A stretch of DNA of 52,585 nucleotides, taken from assembly GCA_021201665.1 (NCBI GenBank), contig JAJQEO010000084.1:1-52585 (forward strand). The letters run 5' to 3'. Below the pieces are notes generated by a model that saw only the letters and a program-made list of their open reading frames with translations, did not search any database and was not told the origin of the DNA. Shown piece by piece: positions 25,496 through 34,402 of the stretch. Position numbers and translations under genes: made by a program. Source of the stretch: Lachnospiraceae bacterium (GTDB lineage Bacteria > Bacillota > Clostridia > Lachnospirales > Lachnospiraceae). Every line of letters begins with the position of its first letter. The first letter of the stretch is position 1.

Positions 25496-27730
25496 TTATT
25501 TGATAACAAGGTCCTTAAGCTCCGAATCCTCCTCTGGATAATCGTACCGCTTAAAGTCTGTTTTTTCCTCAGGCTTGTCCCGTCCGGCTGCTTCGGCTTC
25601 CGCTTCTCTTAATGCCTGAATATACATAGCCGCAAAGTCAAGGCAGTCATTCTTCTCCGATGAAAAATCAGCCGGATCCGGCACCGGCACACGCTCTTTG
25701 CTGTACTCTACAAGGCAGACATGCAGTCTGGCCTCGACGTACTTGTGGGTGGCTTTGGGAAGCTCCGGGTTCGTAAAATAATAGTCCAGCTGGGCTTTGG
25801 ACGGACAGCGGAAACCCTGGGTTCTCATAAAGGCGTTCCAGCGCCTGTGTTCAATCCACGCCAGCTCATCGCTTTGACGGCTGTCACAGTGTACAGGAAC
25901 CTCATATACGTGCTCTGAGCGTAGTCCGTGTCCCCGAAGTCTGATGTTGCTCACAGCACCGATTCCATACAGCTTGCAAGGCGCATGGATGGTTCTCGTC
26001 ATATTTGACCAGAAGGAATACTCATCGTCCAGCACCTTGTTTTGATTCTTTTTACTATAAAGCTCCGCGGTAGCCTTTGCTCCGCCCAGATAATTCAGCA
26101 GAAAGACATTCTCACAGTCAAATCTGCTCTGTCTGTCGGCAAAGGTATACACCAGCGGGTGCGCGGGCGCAGGGTTTAACTCTTCCAGCGTCATTCCGGA
26201 TGTCCGGTCAAAAACAGCGGCCGCTATCACCGGACGGTGAGTACTTCTTTTTTCCAGAAGAGAGCGAACCACCTGATCTCTCAGTCTTGTCACCGCCGAG
26301 AGGTTCTCCTGGTCCGAATCAAACGCGACCGCGAAATAATCGGTTTTCTCAATGATATCTCCCGGAATATCCAGCAAACAGCTGCTGTCCTCGATCTGTA
26401 TAAACCGGGGCATTGTGGAGTAGGGCGGATTTTTCTCCTTCCGGGGATCAAGGGGGCGGATATTCAGAATATCCGACTGCGGATCACAGGAAGCGAGCAG
26501 CTCCGGGCAGTCCAGCCTCAGCTGTTTTTCAAACAGCTCCGCCTTCGTGCCGACCATATTCAGGTGAAGCTGCGTCCCGTTGATCTGGCCGCACCAGAAG
26601 GCCGTCTTAAACAATTCCTCCGCAATACAGCTGTCTCCAAAGACCGTGACATAGAGATCCTTTCGTTCTTCCCTGGGCTTGTACATCAGAGGGAGGAAAA
26701 GTGGGACATCATGCATAAGGTTCATAACCGCGTTGCGGTAGCTTTTCACAACACGGATCAATACCTGATCCGCATTTTCCTCATAGCGCGAGCAGATATT
26801 CCGGACCATCCCTTCGGAATCGGATTCCTCTGCAAACAGGTAAATTCTCACCCGATTTGCGAGTTCTTCCTTCGTCTTCGCAGTTTCCTCTTTCGCTTCC
26901 GCATCTGCTCCTTTCACGTCTGTCCGGTAATATTTCTCACCGTCATTCTCCAACAGTGCTTCCAGTGTATTGATATTCTCTCCAAAGGCGGTGTCCAGCA
27001 AAAAATAAGTGACTGACGCCGCCTGGCGGAAGGATAAAAACCGCAGATCCTCCTTCACGCAGATCGCCCCAAGTCCTCTGGTTCGATCCAGCAGCTCCGA
27101 ACGGGTTTCCTCGGTCGCGTCCGGGTATGTATCGGTAAAGACGAGAACTGGTTTCCCGTGAAAGGACAGCCTTGTTTTGATTTTCTCATAATGTCCGTCC
27201 CTGCAGATATCCTCCGCCAGACTGACAGAAGCCTCATTCATCTCGGAAAACACATAAACATCCTTATTCTTCAGGAAACGCAGCCTGAGCTTTGGAAACA
27301 GGTTCGTCAGGATATCCAGCAAAATCGCACCTCCAAGGATCGGCGCGCACAGATTCAGGACCGAAATCACCAGGCCGTAAACCGGAGCCCAGTTCGTCAG
27401 TCCCACCGTGATGAGAAGCTCCTTCCCCCTCACCGTATAATCCGTATAATCCTCATCCATACTGAACGTCTGCAGTCCGTGTATCAGACCGTTCATAAGC
27501 TCTTCCGCAAAAGAAAGCCCGCTGCTCTCCTCCGGCATCACAATCCCTGCCAGCCACGCTACCAGCAGCCGCGCGATAAAAATCAGGAGAAACAGCCAGC
27601 CGGCGATCAGAAGCTTTTTATTCTTTGCCCTGCCGTTCCTGAGAATGAGAATCACCGGCGCCGCCAGGACCGCGCAGATCAAGGCGCAGACCGGAATAAT
27701 GATATAAATCCTGTTCATAATCTCCAACAT
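25496..27730 (-). CDS. Membrane protein with Rossmann-like domains and C-terminal RyR-like domain
   Basis: 744 aa, last gene of the large operon. Two or three N-terminal membrane helices (about 5-30, 40-65, 115-145), then Rossmann-type strands resembling TrkA-N/ion-channel regulatory domains (DVYVFSEMNEASVSLAEDI; KPVLVFTDTYP; LYVTVFGDSCIAEELFKTAFWCG). The C-terminal region around 615-675 reads DELAWIEHRRWNAFMRTQGFR, matching the LAxxEHxRWxAxxxxxG(Y/F)R core of prokaryotic RyR domains, proposed to bind nucleotide-type ligands. A sensor or effector acting at the membrane is likely, possibly a ligand-gated pore. The start has GAGGATGAAAG. Confidence 0.72.
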   Translation of the reverse strand: MLEIMNRIYIIIPVCALICAVLAAPVILILRNGRAKNKKLLIAGWLFLLIFIARLLVAWLAGIVMPEESSGLSFAEELMNGLIHGLQTFSMDEDYTDYTVRGKELLITVGLTNWAPVYGLVISVLNLCAPILGGAILLDILTNLFPKLRLRFLKNKDVYVFSEMNEASVSLAEDICRDGHYEKIKTRLSFHGKPVLVFTDTYPDATEETRSELLDRTRGLGAICVKEDLRFLSFRQAASVTYFLLDTAFGENINTLEALLENDGEKYYRTDVKGADAEAKEETAKTKEELANRVRIYLFAEESDSEGMVRNICSRYEENADQVLIRVVKSYRNAVMNLMHDVPLFLPLMYKPREERKDLYVTVFGDSCIAEELFKTAFWCGQINGTQLHLNMVGTKAELFEKQLRLDCPELLASCDPQSDILNIRPLDPRKEKNPPYSTMPRFIQIEDSSCLLDIPGDIIEKTDYFAVAFDSDQENLSAVTRLRDQVVRSLLEKRSTHRPVIAAAVFDRTSGMTLEELNPAPAHPLVYTFADRQSRFDCENVFLLNYLGGAKATAELYSKKNQNKVLDDEYSFWSNMTRTIHAPCKLYGIGAVSNIRLRGHGLRSEHVYEVPVHCDSRQSDELAWIEHRRWNAFMRTQGFRCPSKAQLDYYFTNPELPKATHKYVEARLHVCLVEYSKERVPVPDPADFSSEKNDCLDFAAMYIQALREAEAEAAGRDKPEEKTDFKRYDYPEEDSELKDLVIK

Positions 27731-27796
27731 CTTTCATCCTCTGCTTTCCCTTATATCTTTAAGTTTGCTGTGAGATCGGTAAAAATGAAGCAGCTT

Positions 27797-27956
27797 AGGA
27801 ACTGCCGCGAAATAACATGCCCAGATTGTGCCGGATAACGTGTGAAGCACGAACCATAAAAACGTAGGCGCAGCGGGCTGCGTCGAGGCTTTTATGGTCC
27901 GCGATTCGCGCGTTAGGCGGTGCAAGGTGGGTAAGTAATTTTGCGACAGTTCCTTA
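27797..27956. mobile_element. MITE-like element, copy A (full, with inverted ends)
   Basis: Left end AGGAACTGCCGCGAAATAAC (27797-27816); the right end, read on the other strand from 27956, is AAGGAACTGTCGCAAAATTA. Inside is the family core GGCTTTTATGG followed by CGCGATTCGCGCG (27888-27912). The right end abuts the TAA stop of the HExxH gene. No transposase is encoded. Confidence 0.7.
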
Positions 27957-29015
27957 ATCCATGTCCATCCCGGAATCGTCGTTGTTTCCGCCTCCGCCGC
28001 TTCCATTGTCCTCTCCGGAATCGTTGCTGTCCTCTGAGGAATGCCCGTCATCCTCCGACTGCCCGGCATCCTCCATTTCGGAAGTATCTACTATGGACGT
28101 ATGGTCCTGTTCGTCTGTATCCTTCATGCCAGATTCCGCTGTTCCTCCTGCTCCGAGCCCTTCTGCGTCCTCCAGTCCGGGGCCTGACTTACCAGGTGCA
28201 TTCGGATCCTTTTCCTCATTCGCCTTGTTGGGCGCGTTTGGATTATTCTCCTGATTTGCTTTATTTACCGCATTTGCGTTATTTGTATTCTGGATATTCG
28301 CCTTGTTGATGATTTCAGCGTACCGTGCGTTCATTTCATCCTGTATTGTGCGTTCGATATTGGGATCCTTGTATCTGTCTTTTGCGGAATTCAGAGCTAC
28401 GTCATAGCCATTCTCATTAATGGCTTTCAGATATTCCTGAAACGCAGGATCTTCCCCATATTTTTCGTTCAGGTAAGCAAACACTTCTTTTGTGTTTTTT
28501 TCTCCGGCTTCAAATGCTGCTTTTTCCAGACTCTGAATGCGATAGAGATCATAGATGTCATCATCATACTCGATATAGTTTCCTGCGGCATTGTTTGCGG
28601 CCCAGTCCTGTATCTGTTCCTGTGTGATCCCCATTTCATCCAGCGTTTCCTGTGGAATCTCACCTCTTATGCACGCGTCCTGAAAGGAATGAAAGTCCTC
28701 GTGAAAAATCGTATCCACCATCTGGATGTGAGCGTCGTCCATCGTTTCACTTTTCAGTTCTCCGGTTTTCTCATCATGATAAAAAAACATCCCGCTTTCC
28801 AGGACATATCGATTTACAGTGATGCTGTTTCCATCATAATATCCAAATTCCGTACCTTCTATGTATTCAGCCCTGACCAGGGAGGGCGAATTGTTGTTAT
28901 GTGTGGATGAGATGACAGCCAGCTCCTGCAGCGCGGCCATCCGCTCGTCATAGGTGGCGTTCGTCCAGTTTTCACTGGAGAATTTTTCGTAGACGGACTT
29001 CTCGTAATCATTCAT
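27954..29015 (-). CDS. HExxH metallopeptidase-like protein with acidic Gly/Asp/Met tail
   Basis: 353 aa from the ATG at 29015 (MNDYEKSVYEKF), preceded by GGAGGAAGAAA; longer upstream frames lack a site. Residues 105-109 are HEDFH, an HExxH zinc signature, within MVDTIFHEDFHSFQDA. About 55 residues later LYRIQSLEKAAFEAGEK offers a Glu (E164) as third ligand, the arrangement seen in gluzincin-type toxin peptidases. The C-terminal 130 residues are low complexity: Asn/Ala-rich repeats (NPNAPNKANEE), then Ser/Asp/Gly ending GNNDDSGMDMD. No signal peptide. The tail resembles that of the 44376-44843 protein. A protease effector is a reasonable inference. Confidence 0.7.
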   Translation of the reverse strand: MNDYEKSVYEKFSSENWTNATYDERMAALQELAVISSTHNNNSPSLVRAEYIEGTEFGYYDGNSITVNRYVLESGMFFYHDEKTGELKSETMDDAHIQMVDTIFHEDFHSFQDACIRGEIPQETLDEMGITQEQIQDWAANNAAGNYIEYDDDIYDLYRIQSLEKAAFEAGEKNTKEVFAYLNEKYGEDPAFQEYLKAINENGYDVALNSAKDRYKDPNIERTIQDEMNARYAEIINKANIQNTNNANAVNKANQENNPNAPNKANEEKDPNAPGKSGPGLEDAEGLGAGGTAESGMKDTDEQDHTSIVDTSEMEDAGQSEDDGHSSEDSNDSGEDNGSGGGGNNDDSGMDMD

Positions 29016-29172
29016 TTTTCTTCCTCCAATCGGGGCTGAAAGCGTTTTTCGCCTCGTACTCGCCTGCATATCTATACTTTTAAATCGGATAGGGGGGAGT
29101 TTCTCACCCTATCCGAAGTTCTCGATTTGCTTCGCAAATCGGGAACATACGCCGCGCCTGCCGCAGCATTAA

Positions 29173-29487
29173 CTAGATTCTCAGCCTGCTCGCGGGCGTC
29201 CAGATCGCTTTTTCGCCTTTTTCCAGATCCTGCGCGTAGAGGTTCAGAAGCTTGAGAGCCCTGAGGAAACTCTTGCTTCTCTGAATTCCCATGATCGTTT
29301 CGATATTGTATTTTCCCACATTGATCTCTGGAAGAGGTTTTTCGTCCATCCAGGCCTGCAGCAGCGGATACAGCTCCGGACGCAGCTCGCCGCAGATTCG
29401 CGCGGCTTCATTTTCGCTGCTGATTTTTGTCTGCCAGGGACTTGATTTTTCTATTAATTCCGCAAGCTTCTTTCTGTCGATCTCCAT
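29173..29487 (-). CDS. Small helical hypothetical protein
   Basis: 104 aa with a clear ribosome binding site (AAGGAGGTCCAT). Predicted all-alpha, soluble, with a Trp-containing C-terminus (KAIWTPASRLRI). It lies between the AAA+ gene and the HExxH gene; a partner or immunity-type role is possible but nothing in the sequence shows it. I do not recognise a family. Confidence 0.6.
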   Translation of the reverse strand: MEIDRKKLAELIEKSSPWQTKISSENEAARICGELRPELYPLLQAWMDEKPLPEINVGKYNIETIMGIQRSKSFLRALKLLNLYAQDLEKGEKAIWTPASRLRI

Positions 29488-29622
29488 ATGGACCTCCTTA
29501 TTTAAAGTGCATTTGTTTAAAGTGCTTTTGATTCATATGCCTAAAATGCTTTTATCATACTATGGTTGGTATGACTCTCTAAAATACTTCTGTTTATTCC
29601 TGTTTCATTTCCGGCGGCAGGC

Positions 29623-32562
29623 TCATCGCTTCGCTACCGCTCTGTTCAACAGCCGGACCTCCTCCGGCGACAGTACATCCTCCATAGTCAGCCGGGTGAG
29701 CAGCGGATCATCGCCTGCGTATCTGTTCTGGTTGATTCTCCTGATTGCTTTGTCAATCATTTTTTCGTATACGCTTCTGACGGTCCGTCCGTTAGCAAAA
29801 CCCGGCTCTTCTCTTACGATTTCAAACAGCTGCTCATAGTAGTCCTTCACGTCGTCGTCCACGGTATAGGCCGGAGCTCCCTTTTGCGCCATGAATACCA
29901 GCATATCCGCGCAATCCTTTGCGGAGTAATCGTGGAATTTGATAACCGAGGAGAGCCGGCTGAGCAGACCCGTATTTCCGGTTCCCGATCTGGTCAGCGC
30001 ATCCATGTCCTCCTGATAGCCCGCCAGTATGATGCAGCTGAATTTCCTGTTTTCCGGCTGATCCAGAAAGGCGACCATCTCTGTCATTGCCTGACTGTTG
30101 AAGCCATGTCCATCTGAACGCAGCGCATAGGCTTCGTCGAGCAGAAGGACACGCCTGCGGGATTTTTTCAATTCTTCAACCGTTTTCGAATGAGTCTGCC
30201 CCACATATCCGGCTACCAGCGACTGCGCGCTCTGCAGGATGACCGCCTCATCACTGACCAGGCCCAGAATATAGAGACATTTCGCTAAAATATCAGCCGA
30301 TGTGCTTTTACCTGTCCCCGGACTTCCGACAAAGAAGTAATACCCCGGATGCACGGGTGTCTTTCGTTCCGGATAGAGCATATTGTAAATCACCTTATCC
30401 GTCAGGCCGCGGATGACCTCCTTCAGATCCTCGTTTCCAATCCGGGTCGCAAGGACATCCTCTATCTCCTGCTGAATTCTCTTTGCGTTCTCTTCCGCAC
30501 TGTCATCGTGGAAGCGGAACAATCCGGCCTGCCTTCCAAAGTCTTCCTGAATAATGCAGTTTCCTCCTCTGGCATTGCAGTTTCGGATCGTCAGTTCGTC
30601 TCCGATGATCTGTATGGCTTCGCGCGCGTTCGCGAAATCCTCCTCAGGCACGGAATCCTGCAGATCTCTGAAAAAGTCCGGCAGGACGGGTACCAGCCTC
30701 TCGTCAACCGACAATCCCTGCTTCGCCACGTGCTCCAGATAAATCTCGGCCAGATGCTCCGGCTTATATGGCTTCAGCTCCAGTGTATAAGTCATACGAC
30801 TGCGCAGACCGGGATTCATATCAAAGATCGGCTCCAGCTGATCCCCATATCCGGCCATGATCAGGCAAAATGGAAACGCGTCCTGCTGCTCTGTCCCGCT
30901 GTAGCCGACCAGCGTGTCCACCGCAGCCTGGGCAAAATCATGGCCATGCTCCTTGCCCGTGCCCAGCATGGAATAGGCTTCATCAATAAATAACACTCCG
31001 TTCCGGGCTTCCTCAATCTTATTCGCCACCAGATGGGCGGTGCCTCCGACATGATCGGATATCAGTTCAGAGCCCTTGACCGAGACGGTATGTCCCGTAC
31101 TGAGAATTCCCGCCTCATTCAAAGCGCGCCCCACCAGGGCAGCAACGGTTGTTTTTCCGGTTCCGGGAGGACCCAGCAGCATAAAATGCGGGATATTCAC
31201 TCTTCTGGTCTGTTTCGTGGTGATCTGGATGCGCTCACAGATGCTGATCCGATCCGCATCCGTCTCCTCAAGCATCCGTGCAAGCACTGAGTTCTGACCC
31301 GGGGCCGCGGCACGGTTCATACGTGTTTCATTATCCTTTATCACTGCTTTCACTACTTCATAAACGGACTCCCAGCCTTTGCGGTTCAGCTCCTGCAGGG
31401 CGGACACGGAATAATCCTTTTTTCCGCCGAAGAGGTATCTGATGACCTGTTCATCAAATGGTATTTTGTTTCCGAACAGGCTTCCGCTGGTTTTTTTATA
31501 GGTTTTCATATAATCTGCGATCTCATGCTCCGCATTTAATATCAGATTTTTGTGCCCGTCGTTTCCGGTCGCGGAGCTGCTTCCTTCACCCGCGTCTCCC
31601 CCGCCGGAGCCCAGAGCCTTATCGTAACAGCAGAAGCGCAGAGTGGACGCCAGTCTGTCCAGATCCTTCAGCCTGTAATTCAGGCGGAGGAAGCCGGCAG
31701 CAAAATCCTCGGCATTGCCCTTTATGTCTGCCGCGCCAGTGGCCACTCGGTCGCGGATGCCCACGATCCGCAGATGCTCCAGCAGGCGGACAAACTCATC
31801 CTGACCGGGCATCCCCACCTGCAGCACACGGTTCGAATCAAAGCACATACCAGTGCCCTCGCCCTTTCCCATATTGGCAAACATCCGCGCGAACTCCGGT
31901 CTGGCGGCGAACTGGGATTCCAGCTTTTCCAGCGTATATCCGGGTGCGATAAAGATCACGATATTTTCGCTTCTGGTGGGCAGAGTGACCATTCTGGTCA
32001 GCAATTCCATATAGTTTCTATAATAGTCCGACGCAAAGAAAGCGTCCAGATCAGCAAAAACTACCGCGTTTTTGCAGTCTCTGGCATTCATGTGGTCCTT
32101 AAACTGGCCAAGCAGTACTTCCTGAGAAAGCTCGCGGGCATTTCCATATGTAAGATTTTTCCATTTCTCTTTTTTTCCTGCTTCGCCTGATGCTGCCGCG
32201 CTTTCTCCCTCTTTACCGACGACTGCCGCACTTTCCTTTGATGTATCAGCGGAGGAGCGATGTCGCGGCAGGCCTCCGCCCGGCATTCTCCTGCCGCGGG
32301 AACCTCCCGGCCGCGCCTCGCGGGAGGAGCCTTTGGACGGAAACGCGTAGGTTGCGCTGTCCTCATCCAGCGCAAACTTCATGTTGTATGAGTTGGCGCC
32401 GCGAAAAATGACATGGTCATAGCCGATTTCATGCAGATGGGCGGCCAGAAAGGACTCAAAATCTATCATCACCAGATCTCTTCCAATGAACCAGTCCTGT
32501 GTCTCTCCTGTGATCAGGAATACACGGTTTTGCGGAGACTCAAAGATCGTTTTTTCTCTCAT
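29623..32562 (-). CDS. Tandem AAA+ ATPase of the CbxX/CfxQ-SpoVK type
   Basis: 979 aa. A unique N-terminal region (about 1-430) precedes two CbxX-like AAA+ modules. Module 1: Walker A MLLGPPGTGKTTVAALV near 460, Walker B VLFIDEAYSML. Module 2: Walker A FFVGSPGTGKSTSADIL near 747, Walker B VLLLDEAYALRSDGHG, and a sensor/arginine-finger segment (GNTGLLSRLSSVIKF). Both modules look catalytically intact. Relatives include SpoVK, rubisco activase CbbX and the EccA ATPases of type VII secretion; all remodel protein complexes. In this operon it would act as the remodelling motor. Ribosome binding site AAGGGAGAAAAAA. Confidence 0.88.
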   Translation of the reverse strand: MREKTIFESPQNRVFLITGETQDWFIGRDLVMIDFESFLAAHLHEIGYDHVIFRGANSYNMKFALDEDSATYAFPSKGSSREARPGGSRGRRMPGGGLPRHRSSADTSKESAAVVGKEGESAAASGEAGKKEKWKNLTYGNARELSQEVLLGQFKDHMNARDCKNAVVFADLDAFFASDYYRNYMELLTRMVTLPTRSENIVIFIAPGYTLEKLESQFAARPEFARMFANMGKGEGTGMCFDSNRVLQVGMPGQDEFVRLLEHLRIVGIRDRVATGAADIKGNAEDFAAGFLRLNYRLKDLDRLASTLRFCCYDKALGSGGGDAGEGSSSATGNDGHKNLILNAEHEIADYMKTYKKTSGSLFGNKIPFDEQVIRYLFGGKKDYSVSALQELNRKGWESVYEVVKAVIKDNETRMNRAAAPGQNSVLARMLEETDADRISICERIQITTKQTRRVNIPHFMLLGPPGTGKTTVAALVGRALNEAGILSTGHTVSVKGSELISDHVGGTAHLVANKIEEARNGVLFIDEAYSMLGTGKEHGHDFAQAAVDTLVGYSGTEQQDAFPFCLIMAGYGDQLEPIFDMNPGLRSRMTYTLELKPYKPEHLAEIYLEHVAKQGLSVDERLVPVLPDFFRDLQDSVPEEDFANAREAIQIIGDELTIRNCNARGGNCIIQEDFGRQAGLFRFHDDSAEENAKRIQQEIEDVLATRIGNEDLKEVIRGLTDKVIYNMLYPERKTPVHPGYYFFVGSPGTGKSTSADILAKCLYILGLVSDEAVILQSAQSLVAGYVGQTHSKTVEELKKSRRRVLLLDEAYALRSDGHGFNSQAMTEMVAFLDQPENRKFSCIILAGYQEDMDALTRSGTGNTGLLSRLSSVIKFHDYSAKDCADMLVFMAQKGAPAYTVDDDVKDYYEQLFEIVREEPGFANGRTVRSVYEKMIDKAIRRINQNRYAGDDPLLTRLTMEDVLSPEEVRLLNRAVAKR

Positions 32563-32617
32563 TTTTTTCTCCCTTTCTTTTTATGGTAAAGACATCGTCG
32601 GTCTAAGCCCGCGATGC

Positions 32618-32720
32618 AAGGAGCTGTCACATAACAACTTATGCATCCTGCACTGCCTGGTACGCGAATCGCAAGCCATAAGAGCCCCGACACAGCCCAC
32701 AATATGGGGCATCCTGCCTG
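32618..32720. mobile_element. MITE-like element, copy B (reverse orientation)
   Basis: Starts AAGGAGCTGTCACATAACAA at 32618; the core at 32645-32690, read on the other strand, is GGGCTCTTATGGCTTGCGAT then TCGCG, matching copy A closely. The outer end is eroded. Just beyond it are two copies of a 34-bp-spaced TGGCTTGTTGCTTCGC motif (32743 and 32777). Confidence 0.6.
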
Positions 32721-32827
32721 CTGCGATGCAGATACGGCTGCCTGGCTTGTTGCTTCGCGGGAAACAGACGGACGCATGGCTCGTTGCTTCGCAGGAAACA
32801 GACAGGCTCACGTGCCTGAGCGCATAG

Positions 32828-34402
32828 TTATTCAGATTCGGCAACCAGCTTCTTTTTCTTACGATTCACCTCGTTGGCGACTACCCTGTGCTCGGTACCG
32901 GCCTTGCAGCCGCCTGTGATCCTGGCTTGTCCTCTTCTCGGCACGCTTCCTTCTGCAATGCAGCGGACTGCCTCCTCCATTTCCCTGCGGCTTCTGCTTT
33001 TATCGACCTCGGGATCCAGTTCCTCCGCCATGTCCGTAATCTGCAGATCCACCGCGCTGTCATTCTGATTGCTCAGCTCAATCAGGATCTCGTCTCCGTA
33101 AGCGTCTACAAAAACCATGCACAGATGCGCGTCTATATCGTCATCTGACGTTGCCTCCGCCAGTCCGTCCGCGCCGGTTCTCAGATAACGATAGTCTTTA
33201 TACGTATAGCCCATTTCCACCAGTTCATCGATGATACGCGATCCCAGTGACTCACGCTGCAGGGCATTGTTGAGGCGGGTGATGACCTTCCGGATGCGGG
33301 TGGCGATCTCACCTCTCCACTCCCCTGCCATTTTTTCGGCTATTTCCTTCAATTCTGCCGTGGTCAGAACACACCCTTCGCCCAGGACGCTTTTCTCCAG
33401 CTGGTTCAGCTTCTCCAGCATCACGGTATACACGCTTTGTCCATCCGCCGTCGTACCCCAGAAGGGAGTGAGATCCATCCCGATCAGCTCGTCCCGGAGA
33501 GTAAATGTCCGGTCATCCTCCACACAGGCGTCCTCAAGCTCCTCATAGAATTCCTTCGAAAGTGTACTCATCGAGGCCATCATTTCTCTGTTTTCGGCGA
33601 TCAGCACAGCAGCCATCTTCTGCCAGTTTTCGAATTCCTGGTGCTTCTCATCAGCGGTAAGGATATCCGCCCTCAGCTTCGCCATAAGAGAAACCACGGC
33701 GATCAGGCAGCCTTCGTAGTTTCCCTTCTCATATTGTCTCCGTGCCTCGCTTAAGGCACTCTCGTGGAGGGCAACCGCGGCGTCCCCCAGATATTTTTCC
33801 CCTGAAAAGTCCAGCTTCAGGGATTTCAGCAGATCCTCCGCGTCGGCGATATACTCCATAGCTGCTGTTTTTTGCGCCTCCTGCCTTTTTGCCTCATCCT
33901 CATGAAGCGCCTGGATCTCAGCCATCGTATCTGCCATCTTTTTACTGCTCTCACGCTCTGCCTCAGCAAGGGAAGCGGCGATCGCGTCCCGGTAGGTGCT
34001 CTGCAGCTCTTTTTGCCGGCGGTCCATCTCTGCTGTCATTCTGGCAGCGGAAGCCGTCAGATCCTTCCCAAATTCCTCCGGTGCTTCCAGGATGCGGCCG
34101 GCCTGGCTTGCAAAGACCTCTCTGTTTCTCTCGACTTCCTTCTCAAACTCCTCCGAAAGCGCTTTATTCTGCTTTCTCTGCTCCTCCATGAGTTCCTTCG
34201 CTGATTTGCGGAATCCGGTAATTTCTCTGTCGATTCCGGATCTTCGAACCAGCTCGCGCTCCTGGCGTTTTTTCTCCTCATACGCCCTGCCCGCATTCAC
34301 GGCGGCTTTGCCTGCCGCGCCTGCGGCTGTAACAGCGGCGTAGCCGGCGGCCACCGGCAGCGCCAGCGGCAAAAGCACCAACAGTCCAATCTCTCCACTC
34401 AT
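32828..34402 (-). CDS. Coiled-coil protein with N-terminal hydrophobic segment
   Basis: 524 aa. The start ATG overlaps the previous stop as ATGA and has AAAAGGAGGG upstream. Residues about 5-37 are hydrophobic and Ala/Gly-rich (LLVLLPLALPVAAGYAAVTAAGAAG), possibly a membrane anchor. A long charged coiled coil follows (about 40-220), then a mixed alpha/beta C-terminal domain with IDAHLCMVFVDAYGDEILIELS around 420. The next gene upstream has a similar coil-then-domain layout, so the two may form a hetero-complex. Family not recognised. Confidence 0.7.
   Translation of the reverse strand: MSGEIGLLVLLPLALPVAAGYAAVTAAGAAGKAAVNAGRAYEEKKRQERELVRRSGIDREITGFRKSAKELMEEQRKQNKALSEEFEKEVERNREVFASQAGRILEAPEEFGKDLTASAARMTAEMDRRQKELQSTYRDAIAASLAEAERESSKKMADTMAEIQALHEDEAKRQEAQKTAAMEYIADAEDLLKSLKLDFSGEKYLGDAAVALHESALSEARRQYEKGNYEGCLIAVVSLMAKLRADILTADEKHQEFENWQKMAAVLIAENREMMASMSTLSKEFYEELEDACVEDDRTFTLRDELIGMDLTPFWGTTADGQSVYTVMLEKLNQLEKSVLGEGCVLTTAELKEIAEKMAGEWRGEIATRIRKVITRLNNALQRESLGSRIIDELVEMGYTYKDYRYLRTGADGLAEATSDDDIDAHLCMVFVDAYGDEILIELSNQNDSAVDLQITDMAEELDPEVDKSRSRREMEEAVRCIAEGSVPRRGQARITGGCKAGTEHRVVANEVNRKKKKLVAESE

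Noticed and set aside
27158-27838. Long plus-strand reading frames (also 30349-30993, 31552-32190, 34864-35985, 41814-42533, 45685-46323) opposite the operon genes
   Set aside because: They are antisense to well-supported genes, have no ribosome binding sites or family motifs, and follow the wobble pattern of the real frame.
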